DNA of 23,035 nt, taken from Lentisphaeria bacterium UBA7640. Lineage in GTDB: Bacteria > Verrucomicrobiota > Lentisphaeria > Victivallales > Victivallaceae. The DNA is taken from assembly GCA_002483765.1 (NCBI GenBank), contig DLIO01000059.1, positions 53,744 to 76,778 of the forward strand, written 5' to 3'. The position numbers and the translations under genes are program-made. Below are positions 16,801-23,035 of this stretch, piece after piece. Under the pieces are notes generated by a model. It was given only the letters and a program-made list of their open reading frames with translations, searched no databases and was not told the origin of the DNA. How positions within the stretch are numbered: the stretch's first letter is position 1; the number at the start of each line of letters is the position of its first letter.

Positions 16801-16966
16801 TTTAGCAATCAACGATACAGATAAACCTGTCTCTTTAGAGCTTACTTTGCCTGGAGAAGCCACTAATTTTTACACTAAAAACAAACACAAAGGTTCTATC
16901 AAAATAAGCATTAAACCTTATGAATATGCTGCTTTTCATGGAACATTAAACGGAGATAAAAAATGA
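13817..16966 (+). CDS. Secreted CBM9-domain protein with predicted TIM-barrel glycosidase-like domain (paralogue B)
   Basis: 1049 residues, a divergent copy of the protein at 9127. The signal peptide has an unusually long basic n-region (1-27), a core at about 28-41 and probable cleavage after SALA (41-44). The CBM9-like domain spans about 55-265: PPTIDGKIWEEEEW (57-70), AWLCYDRENLYVALKL (94-109), WHDDHIQLRILPPW (139-152). The C-terminal barrel has FLDYEDRPFGHYADLSPYT (756-774) and LFWYEKGFDG (about 913-922), so the candidate acids are Asp758, Glu760 and Glu917, at the same spacing as in copy A. Compared with A it has an extra beta-rich stretch near residues 410-470 (APMATRFRTVFYENATVFTF). 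AGGAC eight bases before the ATG supports this start. Its stop overlaps the next start by four bases (ATGA), so the two are translationally coupled. Family unknown; a glycan hydrolase is my inference. Confidence 0.85.
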   Translation: MKKVNNKSNFSVKRNSFLNINYKKSKYTIITLIFAFFLMFSALAERSLVTVPLIKKPPTIDGKIWEEEEWYNSTRITNFIDASKGTFAKEQTIAWLCYDRENLYVALKLKATVLEHAAQMRSRFLAECTGKKGEPKRVWHDDHIQLRILPPWEADNKSRTADYQLMINANAQRVAWGPGGGGWIRGISAAGTIDDGFWTLEIKIPLSSLNRKKTLIDQRSQELSDWKFNIIRFEKHSGEVSSIENIVGIKYNNSEGFARLNFATNDSIPALQTPEVVSGLITKLPVKIFSQNPIAGEWNSIIKFHSSKEEFNKKFYATSGKSEFIIENNLTKPGQYNWHYSVNIGGKPIYRSPDYIMQSELRLAELTLLDYKTVSEVIFNSKNLIPQNISTLNPRSGINELILTSKLPKIRLKLDAAKPDIPMPAGRWEYQAGKEWKPAVINENDGFITISAPMATRFRTVFYENATVFTFPGESPEALYLPDGGTCGVLWHPAKIPGLNMQEGEKNVILNLWVPEWLELVGASSRQNDESSPWHALMMRLPKARRMMRHENFYKVSDTNGHYTISADELKTIDPAYETVPIRTDIRTRCMIALRAKPNNEGKRGRVRYMLTINGKPELPSGFDVEVLPQLNGIQPKNAKLAIYLSHFARLNSPEIMDSVYNTIRQAGANEVFIENTYVDPSKCNLEQLNFFNMRAPAQNASEMDIRKLIKAHPGARSTAGWLNFSYLARNPEVWDYVDNEFAAIKKRSPYLKRCFLDYEDRPFGHYADLSPYTLNIFAKEHDIKEPLNRDVIQKKYLMEWVKFRSRELGKVVGKFRKLANKHGFVFTMYLSPNPEVSLPHYSIDLKDVVNGIDFAYLGGSWSADTTKRTRLLCRNAGIKFATSVHVCKNQNTNWKRAIILRRLILSDGGGILFWYEKGFDGLMYQEIAHVTKLFSPFEDFFQKGKASAFASPDGKITFSRDNQTPLDIQDKMLGDVISETAGLVVYELSDRYLALAINDTDKPVSLELTLPGEATNFYTKNKHKGSIKISIKPYEYAAFHGTLNGDKK

Positions 16967-18327
16967 TTGATATTGGCACAAGACTCGAGCTCTTCGTGGA
17001 TGATTATCTTTTAGAAAAAATCGATAAAGGCATTAGTTTTAAACAACACAGACCTCGCCCTGAAAATGTGATTATATCAGATGATTGCCCTTGGGAAAGG
17101 GAAATAAATTATGTTTCTGTTTTAGATTCTGGTGATAAATTTATGATGTATTATCGAGGTTCTCATCATGGTAGTGACAAAACAGGGATGGGAGAACCGA
17201 CTTGCCTTGCCATAAGTAAAGATGGCATAAACTGGGAAAAACCCAAGCTCGGCCTTTTTAAATTTGAACAAAACTCTGCAAACAATATCGTTCTTGGCGG
17301 AGATTATGATTCTATGCCTGCCACTACAAAATGGAGTGGATATCTTGGTAACGAATTGCGGTGGCGTGGAGAGATTGCTCCATTTATAGATAGTGATGGA
17401 GCTTTCCGCGCCCTATTGCGCGGTGCGCGCGGATATCATCAGATTCACGCTAAACGCTATGATTATGGAATGTACCCAGCAGAGTCAGTAGATGGTCTTA
17501 ATTGGAAGGTTCTTACTGAAAAGCCGGTCATTACGAAAGGACAATTCGATTCCCAGAATCTTGCAATTTATGACCGTATCCGGCAAAGATATGTGGCTTT
17601 CACTCGTGACACTCACGGTATTGGTGTTCTAGACGATAATGAAAAATGGCATGGTGATATTTGTCGCGATATACGAGTGGCATTTTCAGATGACTTTATC
17701 AGTTGGAGTGAACCTAAATATCTTAAATATCAAGATAATGAGAGACTTCAACTATACACAAATGCAATATCTCCCTACGAACGCGCACCACATCTCTTAT
17801 TAGGGTTTCCAACAATCATCAACGAAGAAGAACAAACCGCTCCACGTTTTATGTTTAGTCGTGATGGGGGAACAAGCTTTAATAGATTACCGCTTGTTCT
17901 TATACCTCACGATGCTCCAAGCGAACGTGATGGCAACCGAAGCAATTATATGGCACACGGATTAATTAGTGCCAATAAAAACGAACTCTTTTGTTATGCC
18001 ACTGAAGGGTATAAAGATGGGCCCTCACGAAGGCTTAGACGTTTTGTTTGGCGTACTGACGGTTTTGTCTCTCTTGTTGGCAGTGGAAGTGCATTTACCG
18101 CCCCCCTTAAAGTGGGAGGAAACAAACTCGCACTTAATTACCGAGGTCATGTTTTAGTGAAATTTTATGATTTAGACAACAAATTACTCACCGAATATGA
18201 GTTTAAAGGCGATGACATAGAAGCCTTCGCTGACTTGGATTTTGACTACAATCAACCAATAAGAATCCGTTTTGATTTCCAAAATGGCGAAATTTTTTCT
18301 TTTCAAATGAGGAACGATAATGAATAA
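16963..18327 (+). CDS. Predicted five-bladed beta-propeller glycosidase-like protein (GH32/43-like)
   Basis: 454 residues, no signal peptide. The opening RLELFVDDYLLEKI (7-20) followed by repeated motifs of the form S-x-D-G-x-x-W (ISKDGINWEKPKLG, ESVDGLNWKVLTEKP, FSDDFISWSEPKYL, FSRDGGTSF) is characteristic of a planctomycete/lentisphaeral family with a beta-propeller like GH32, GH43 and GH68 enzymes. Acidic residues near blade openings (VDDY, FIDSDG, YDR) could be catalytic, but I cannot assign the nucleophile or the acid. The start overlaps the previous stop (ATGA) and is preceded by GGAG seven bases upstream; its own end overlaps the next gene by eight bases. Being cytoplasmic by sequence, it would act on imported oligosaccharides rather than the outside polymer, unless exported by an unseen route. 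Confidence 0.75.
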   Translation: MIDIGTRLELFVDDYLLEKIDKGISFKQHRPRPENVIISDDCPWEREINYVSVLDSGDKFMMYYRGSHHGSDKTGMGEPTCLAISKDGINWEKPKLGLFKFEQNSANNIVLGGDYDSMPATTKWSGYLGNELRWRGEIAPFIDSDGAFRALLRGARGYHQIHAKRYDYGMYPAESVDGLNWKVLTEKPVITKGQFDSQNLAIYDRIRQRYVAFTRDTHGIGVLDDNEKWHGDICRDIRVAFSDDFISWSEPKYLKYQDNERLQLYTNAISPYERAPHLLLGFPTIINEEEQTAPRFMFSRDGGTSFNRLPLVLIPHDAPSERDGNRSNYMAHGLISANKNELFCYATEGYKDGPSRRLRRFVWRTDGFVSLVGSGSAFTAPLKVGGNKLALNYRGHVLVKFYDLDNKLLTEYEFKGDDIEAFADLDFDYNQPIRIRFDFQNGEIFSFQMRNDNE

Positions 18328-19498
18328 ACTAAAAATAGGTATTGTCGGAGTTGGGCAAAGGGGATACGCTTACGTTAATATGACAATGAATTTTCCAGAT
18401 GCTGAAGTTGCCGCTATTTGTGACACAGATTCAAATCGCTTGGAAGACTTTGCTAAACGTTTAGGTTGTACGAGTGTGCCCCACTACAACGATATCACGA
18501 CCATGCTTGAAAATACCGCGATTGACGCGGTGATTATCACTGTTCCTGATTTCTTACATGCCAGCCAAGCCATTATTGCTTTTCAATACAACAAACATGT
18601 CTTGCTGGAAAAACCTATGGCGCCTACAACTTCTGAGTGTAGAGAAATTATCAAAGCACACAATGCCGCAGGAACCATATTTCAACTTGGATTTGTATTA
18701 CGTAATCACTCAGTTTATCAGAAAATAAAGGAAATTGTTGACTCAGGACGACTTGGTCAAATAATGAGTGTGGCCGCTGACGAATCAATTAAAGTAATGC
18801 ATGGCGCCAGTTATATGCGTCGTTGGCATCGGAGGTCAGAAAAAAGCGGTGGGTTTATGCTGGCCAAGTGCAGTCACGACCTTGATGCTCTTTCGTGGAT
18901 TATTGGCTCTAATCCAGCTCGAGTAGCATCATTTGGGTCAATTAATTTTTTCACTTCCGATCGAGAGAAAGCCAGCCATTGCTCGAAATGTTCAGATAAT
19001 AATTGTCGGTTTCGATTTGGCGGTGAAATGGTACAAATGTCAGAAGCAGAAAAGGCTGATCCATCAAAGCGTGATTTTGATCTTTGTGTTTATAATTCTG
19101 ATAAAAATATTGTGGATAATCAAGTAACGATTTTAGAATATCAAAATGGAGTTCGCGCCACTTTCTCGCTAAATCTTTTTGCGCCTGTAGCTACTCGCAC
19201 TATGAAAATCGTGGGCTCTGAGGGATATTTACTCGTAGATACACTTTCAGAAGAAATCACCATTACCTCGTCAATAAATCAGGCGTCTGAAAAAATCCCA
19301 TGCCCACGAAAAAACGATTCTAGCCATGGCGGGAGTGATTTATTATTATACCAGGAATTCTTGGATTGTATTAGAACCGGAAAGCAACCACAAGCTGACT
19401 ATCGAGCAGGTTTGGCCGCAACACTGGTCGGAAATGCGATTGAAGATTCACGTATAAATGGTAAGGTCGTTAATATCCCCAGTAGCGATTACCTCTAA
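18320..19498 (+). CDS. Gfo/Idh/MocA-family NAD(P)-dependent oxidoreductase, Cys-motif variant
   Basis: 392 residues. The Rossmann nucleotide-binding motif is IGIVGVGQRG (6-15), the family's EKP motif is at 97-99 in VLLEKPMAP, and KCSHDLD (183-189) carries the catalytic-site His and Asp of the C-terminal alpha/beta domain. The family oxidises or reduces sugar and inositol hydroxyls with NAD(P). An insert at 219-229 has CSKCSDNNC (Cys221, 224 and 229), a cysteine cluster found in a subset of PVC members; it may bind metal, but this is unproven. The SD GAGGAACG is six bases from the ATG, within the end of the propeller gene, so translation is coupled. It probably handles a sugar freed by the preceding proteins. 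Confidence 0.92.
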   Translation: MNKLKIGIVGVGQRGYAYVNMTMNFPDAEVAAICDTDSNRLEDFAKRLGCTSVPHYNDITTMLENTAIDAVIITVPDFLHASQAIIAFQYNKHVLLEKPMAPTTSECREIIKAHNAAGTIFQLGFVLRNHSVYQKIKEIVDSGRLGQIMSVAADESIKVMHGASYMRRWHRRSEKSGGFMLAKCSHDLDALSWIIGSNPARVASFGSINFFTSDREKASHCSKCSDNNCRFRFGGEMVQMSEAEKADPSKRDFDLCVYNSDKNIVDNQVTILEYQNGVRATFSLNLFAPVATRTMKIVGSEGYLLVDTLSEEITITSSINQASEKIPCPRKNDSSHGGSDLLLYQEFLDCIRTGKQPQADYRAGLAATLVGNAIEDSRINGKVVNIPSSDYL

Positions 19499-19708
19499 AC
19501 AATTTCCACATTGCACCTTTTAAATTGGCTATAGAAATTATTCGTAGTTTTGTACAAAAAGGAAAATCTTTGAGTCATTTTTATTTAATAATAGCATGCT
19601 TGTGCCTAATCTGAACGCGAGTAGATCATGAATTATGATAAAAGAAGCCTAATTTATATAAAACAAAACTTAGAACCAAAAACAAAAAGGTAATATTGGA
19701 AAATTATT
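19499..19708. other. 210-base gap before the amidohydrolase
   Basis: A/T-rich, no gene. A possible weak promoter is TTGAGT (19570-19575), 16 bases, TAGCAT (19592-19597). An inverted repeat lies downstream. No clear terminator for the preceding unit is visible. Confidence 0.4.
19625..19639. promoter_or_regulatory. Inverted repeat ATCAT-5-ATGAT, possible operator
   Basis: ATCAT (19625-19629) and ATGAT (19635-19639) form perfect arms around GAATT. It lies about 70 bases before the amidohydrolase start and just after a weak promoter-like pair. A site this short in A/T-rich DNA may be chance. Confidence 0.3.
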
Positions 19709-20710
19709 ATGGATAAATCTTTGATTTACACTGATTTTGACCGTGAATTTTGGGACAGAGAACTCGAGAACTTCGTGCCACGAAAAATCTATGACATACA
19801 TACGCATTTATGGACAGAAAGCGGTCAAGAACATTTGCCGCCAGCCGATCATATTATGCGCACTGAAATTGATTTTACGGCTCTGCGTAATTGGTCTGAA
19901 ATGGTTTATCCTCAACGCAAATGTCATTTTTTGGCATTAGGCACTCCAGTTCCTAACCTTAACACTACGAATCATAATAAATGGCTGGCCAAAGAAGTAA
20001 CAAGTGATGAGGCATCTATTGCTGGAATGATTGTTACTCCGACAATGACACCAGAGGAACTCAATGATGGATTCGTAAGAGATAAGTTTCATGTAGTAAA
20101 GCCTTATCGTCTTTTTGCTCCTAACCCCAGATGCGCAAGAATTATTGATTTTTTACCAGAACTGCTACTGGAGGTAATTAATGAACATGCCAAGGCAATT
20201 ACTCTACATTTATCAATGCCTGATGGAGTCGATTCTGCGCAAAATATTGCAGACCTGCAATATTTGACGAAAAAATATTCAAATATCAAGTGGATTTTAG
20301 CTCATTGTGCGAGGGCATTTAATCCGTTTTTTCTTGAAAAATCGATCCATATTCTCAAGCATATACCAAATCTTTACTATGACACTTCGGCAGTAAATGA
20401 CTTATATACTCATTATTTGCTTCTGAAGCACGAAAATATTGACCGGATTATGTTTGGTTCCGATAATGTTGCGGCAGGTTGTAGTAGAGGTAAATATATC
20501 ACCTATGCAAAAGCTTGGCTGTTTTATCCTGGGACTGAGCAGCTCGAACACTGTGACGGCAGGGCTACGCTGGTTATTTATGAACAACTTCTCCAGCAAA
20601 AACGTGCCGCAGAAATATTGGAACTTTCAGCAAATAAAATTGATAAGATTTTTTGGCGAAATGCAGAATCTTTTATAAATAACCTCAAAGGAACACATAA
20701 TCATGAATAA
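19709..20710 (+). CDS. Metal-dependent amidohydrolase-superfamily TIM-barrel protein
   Basis: 333 residues, cytoplasmic. The amidohydrolase_2-type metal site is seen as YDIHTHLW (28-35; His31 and His33), ITLHLSMPDG (164-173; His167), ILAHCARAF (196-204; His199) and MFGSDN (248-253; Asp252). This set, with no carboxylated Lys evident, fits the amidohydrolase-related group that hydrolyses lactones or decarboxylates ring acids, in which one divalent metal is enough. GGA eight bases before the ATG is a modest ribosome site. It starts a new coupled group: its stop overlaps the aminotransferase start by eight bases. A sugar-lactone hydrolase following the dehydrogenases would make biochemical sense, but that is inference; a deacetylase-like or decarboxylase role cannot be excluded. 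Confidence 0.85.
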   Translation: MDKSLIYTDFDREFWDRELENFVPRKIYDIHTHLWTESGQEHLPPADHIMRTEIDFTALRNWSEMVYPQRKCHFLALGTPVPNLNTTNHNKWLAKEVTSDEASIAGMIVTPTMTPEELNDGFVRDKFHVVKPYRLFAPNPRCARIIDFLPELLLEVINEHAKAITLHLSMPDGVDSAQNIADLQYLTKKYSNIKWILAHCARAFNPFFLEKSIHILKHIPNLYYDTSAVNDLYTHYLLLKHENIDRIMFGSDNVAAGCSRGKYITYAKAWLFYPGTEQLEHCDGRATLVIYEQLLQQKRAAEILELSANKIDKIFWRNAESFINNLKGTHNHE

Positions 20711-22019
20711 AACTCAAACTCTTTATGAAAAAGCAAAAAATATTATTCCCGGTGGAACACAGTTGCTGAGTAAACGACCGGAAATGTTTGCACCAGAACA
20801 ATGGCCCGCTTATTTCAGTAAAGCTAAAGGCTGTGAAGTATGGGATTTGGATAAAAAACATTACTATGATGTCGCCATGCATGGAATAGGAGCATGCTTA
20901 CTTGGCTATAATGATCCAGATGTTTCGTTGGCCGTTCAAAAATGCATTGCGAGTGGTAGTTTTTCTATATTGAACCCTCCAGAGGAAGTCGAACTTGCTG
21001 AGGCTTTGTGTAATATTCATCCTTGGGCTGAACAAGTACGCTTTGCCCGTACCGGAGGAGAAATCATGAGCATTGCTGTGCGTATTGCCAGAGCAACGAC
21101 TAAGCGCTCAGTAGTGGCGGTATGCGGCTATCACGGCTGGCATGATTGGTATCTGGCAGCCAATCTTGGAGAAGATGATTCCTTAAAAGGCTTGTTACTT
21201 CCCGGGCTTGAACCGCTAGGCGTTCCCGAAGAGCTTCGGGGAACAACGCTGGCGTTTATGCAGTATGATCGCGAAGCATTTCGGGAAATTATTGACAAAC
21301 ATGGCGACCGTCTTGCAGCAGTCGTCATGGAGCCATGTCGACATCATGATCCAGATCTGGGATACCTTGAATTTGTTCGTGATAAAACGCACAAAGCAGG
21401 AGCATTACTGATCTTTGACGAGATTACCATCGGATGGCGTTTGACACTGGGTGGCGCACATCTGCGTTTCGGAGTCAATCCCGATATGGCAGTTTTTGCC
21501 AAAAGCATCGGGAACGGACACCCTATGGCTGCTGTTATCGGCACAAAGGAGGCTATGAGTGGAGCGCATGGCTCGTTTATCAGCAGTACTTATTGGACAG
21601 AAAGCGTAGGGCCTGTCGCAGCTTTGGCGACAATCAAAAAAATGCGGGAAGTTGACGTACCGGGATACTGTTCCCAAATGGGAAAAAAGATGCAGTCAGC
21701 TTGGCGAGAACTTGGAGACAAACATGCGTTACCAATAAAGGTTGAAGATTCTTATCCGGCTTTGGCACATTTTGCTTTTGGTCATAAACAGGCTATTGAA
21801 CTTAAAACACTCTATATCCAGCAAATGCTGAAAAGAGGTTTTTTGGCTTCGACCGCAATCTATCTGACATTGGCACATACCAACGAAATTATTGATAAAT
21901 ATATTGTTGCTATTGACGAAGTTTTTGCAGAAATTGCTTGCGCCTTAAAGGAGGATACTATTATTGAATCTTTAGAGGGCCCGGTAGCCCATGTTGGATT
22001 TAAACGATTAATAAAATAA
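20703..22019 (+). CDS. Class III PLP aminotransferase, glutamate-1-semialdehyde-aminomutase-like
   Basis: 438 residues, typical length for class III. The Schiff-base lysine is Lys267 in VFAKSIGNGHPMAAVIG (264-280), the PLP-ring Asp is Asp239 in LIFDEITIGWR (236-246), and YHGWHDW (143-149) provides the aromatic stacking region. The phosphate region reads FARTGGEIMSIAVR (114-127), i.e. TGGE rather than the TGSEA/SGTEA usual in true GSAM (HemL). Together with the sugar-gene context this argues against a haem role. The relatives with TGGE that I know of sit in polysaccharide or unusual-sugar clusters; the substrate is therefore probably a keto or amino sugar derivative, which is inference. GGA ten bases before the start lies in the preceding gene. 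By eye its base composition is less A/T-rich than that of the secreted-protein genes. Confidence 0.92.
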   Translation: MNKTQTLYEKAKNIIPGGTQLLSKRPEMFAPEQWPAYFSKAKGCEVWDLDKKHYYDVAMHGIGACLLGYNDPDVSLAVQKCIASGSFSILNPPEEVELAEALCNIHPWAEQVRFARTGGEIMSIAVRIARATTKRSVVAVCGYHGWHDWYLAANLGEDDSLKGLLLPGLEPLGVPEELRGTTLAFMQYDREAFREIIDKHGDRLAAVVMEPCRHHDPDLGYLEFVRDKTHKAGALLIFDEITIGWRLTLGGAHLRFGVNPDMAVFAKSIGNGHPMAAVIGTKEAMSGAHGSFISSTYWTESVGPVAALATIKKMREVDVPGYCSQMGKKMQSAWRELGDKHALPIKVEDSYPALAHFAFGHKQAIELKTLYIQQMLKRGFLASTAIYLTLAHTNEIIDKYIVAIDEVFAEIACALKEDTIIESLEGPVAHVGFKRLIK

Positions 22020-22055
22020 CTGGATTAAAATGTAATTTAAATGGAGGAACAAACC

Positions 22056-23030
22056 ATGACTTTAATTAAGAATCCTGACGCGATCAGGTTGGGGATTATC
22101 GGAATGACCGAAGGTAACGGGCATCCATACTCGTGGAGTGCTATTTTTAACGGCTACGACCGCAAAGCTATGAGCGAGGAATGCCCATTCGCAGGAATTC
22201 CGGTTTACTTAAACAAAGAAAATCCGAACAGTATGCAGATTACTGGGGCCAACGTTACTCATATCTACTGCGACAACCTCAACGATGCAGAACATGTGGC
22301 AAAATGTTCGCTGATTCCACAAGTTGTCAAAACGCCAGAAGCTATGATCGGCGAAGTCGATGCGGTCATTATTGCCACTGATATTGGTAGTGAACACGTC
22401 AAACGCGTTCGCCCGTTTGTTGAATCGGGTCTGCCGGTTTTTATTGACAAACCCCTTTGCGATAATAGAGCCGATTTACAGATTTTTAGAAAATGGATTA
22501 TTGAAGAAGGCAGAGCAATAATGTCGTCAAGTTGTATGCGTTATGCTAAAGAGTTTCTCCCTTACCATCAACGTACTGAAGAACTGGGGGAATTGCGCTT
22601 TGTTTCCATGCCAATGGCTAAAAAATGGGAAACCTACGGCATTCATGCGTTAGAAGCTATTTATCCAATTGTCGGGCCAGGTTTCAAAACTATTCAGAAT
22701 CTTGGCGATGCGGAACGTAATATCGTGCATATGACTCATCGTCGTGGGATTGATATTATAATCGCCTGCGTTAAAGACATTCAGTACGGCGGCGCGCTAC
22801 GACTATCCGGTACCGCTGGTAATGTCAATATATCTTCAAGCGATAGTTTTTATGCCTTCAAATCTCAACTTCAAGCTTTCGTTAATTTTCTGCGTTCCGG
22901 GCAATATCCGTTTCCATTCAGTGAAACAGATGAACTGATGCGTTTGGTCATCGGAGGTATTGAAAGCCGTGACAATGACCACAAAGTTATTGAGATTGGG
23001 GAAGGAATGGGGGAAGTGCGTGGTGCGTAG
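22056..23030 (+). CDS. Gfo/Idh/MocA-family oxidoreductase, GNGHPYSWSAI subfamily
   Basis: 324 residues. Instead of the classic GxGxxG, the nucleotide loop reads LGIIGMTEGNGHPYSWSAI (12-30), the mark of a distinct subfamily; AVIIATD (102-108) and VFIDKPL (127-133, with DKP replacing EKP) complete the Rossmann part. The chain is shorter than the other Gfo/Idh/MocA protein here. I prefer ATG 22056, with GGAGG eight bases upstream; an ATG at 22041 overlaps that ribosome site and would add five residues. It lies 36 bases after the aminotransferase, so the two are probably co-transcribed, and their products may act in sequence (keto group made, then aminated, or the reverse). The last codons and the TAG lie in a run of three tandem heptamers, so the C-terminal tail may have been set by the repeat. 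Confidence 0.9.
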   Translation: MTLIKNPDAIRLGIIGMTEGNGHPYSWSAIFNGYDRKAMSEECPFAGIPVYLNKENPNSMQITGANVTHIYCDNLNDAEHVAKCSLIPQVVKTPEAMIGEVDAVIIATDIGSEHVKRVRPFVESGLPVFIDKPLCDNRADLQIFRKWIIEEGRAIMSSSCMRYAKEFLPYHQRTEELGELRFVSMPMAKKWETYGIHALEAIYPIVGPGFKTIQNLGDAERNIVHMTHRRGIDIIIACVKDIQYGGALRLSGTAGNVNISSSDSFYAFKSQLQAFVNFLRSGQYPFPFSETDELMRLVIGGIESRDNDHKVIEIGEGMGEVRGA

Positions 23031-23035
23031 TGCGT
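23015..23035. repeat. Three tandem heptamers RGTGCGT at the window edge
   Basis: AGTGCGT, GGTGCGT and AGTGCGT follow each other without a gap and reach the last base of the window. The array overlaps the final codons and stop of the oxidoreductase and probably continues outside. Confidence 0.65.

Noticed and set aside
20703..22019. hemL (glutamate-1-semialdehyde aminomutase for haem synthesis)
   Set aside because: The phosphate-loop motif is TGGE instead of TGSEA/SGTEA, and neighbours are sugar enzymes, so only the family name is used.

Overview
This 23 kb window is chromosomal DNA from a low-to-moderate GC bacterium, most likely of the PVC group and probably Lentisphaerota (Victivallis-like). 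The strongest pointers are a pseudopilin with a prepilin N-terminus and an exact H-X9-DG C-terminal motif, a Ser/Thr kinase with DWG in place of DFG fused to a sulfatase-modifying-factor-like domain, and a run of CBM9-type secreted proteins, Gfo/Idh/MocA oxidoreductases and a planctomycete-type beta-propeller enzyme. The assignment rests on protein-family style alone; no rRNA or other marker is present.

Left block (74-6723, all minus strand): a tightly packed four-gene unit read from right to left. It encodes a small four-helix membrane protein with a MotA/TolQ/ExbB-like core, a coiled-coil protein whose single N-terminal membrane helix carries an Asp (as in MotB/ExbD), a membrane-anchored Ser/Thr kinase with a degenerate FGE-type C-terminal domain, and an ABC-F ATPase. 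Gaps of 2, 15 and 12 bases suggest one transcript. I infer a membrane complex that senses or transduces energy or envelope state to a kinase.

Middle (6724-8374): an AraC-family regulator on the minus strand sits between two non-coding stretches full of degenerate 7- and 8-base tandem repeats. A good sigma70-type promoter (TTGCAT-17-TATAAT) faces right into the next block.

Right block (8393-23030, all plus strand): a sugar-catabolism island. It starts with the pseudopilin and continues with two divergent paralogous secreted proteins of about 1000 residues (CBM9 domain plus a predicted TIM-barrel), an FAD-dependent oxidoreductase between them, a beta-propeller glycosidase-like protein, a Gfo/Idh/MocA dehydrogenase, an amidohydrolase, a class III aminotransferase and a second Gfo/Idh/MocA protein. 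Overlapping start and stop codons couple 13817-19498 and 19709-22019. No transporter, SusCD pair or sulfatase is in view, so the cluster probably continues beyond the window. The likely scheme is: the AraC protein senses a sugar, the secreted proteins bind and cut a glycan (possibly helped out by the pseudopilin and a type II secretion machine), and the cytoplasmic enzymes oxidise, open and aminate or deaminate the released sugar. The substrate cannot be read from the sequence.
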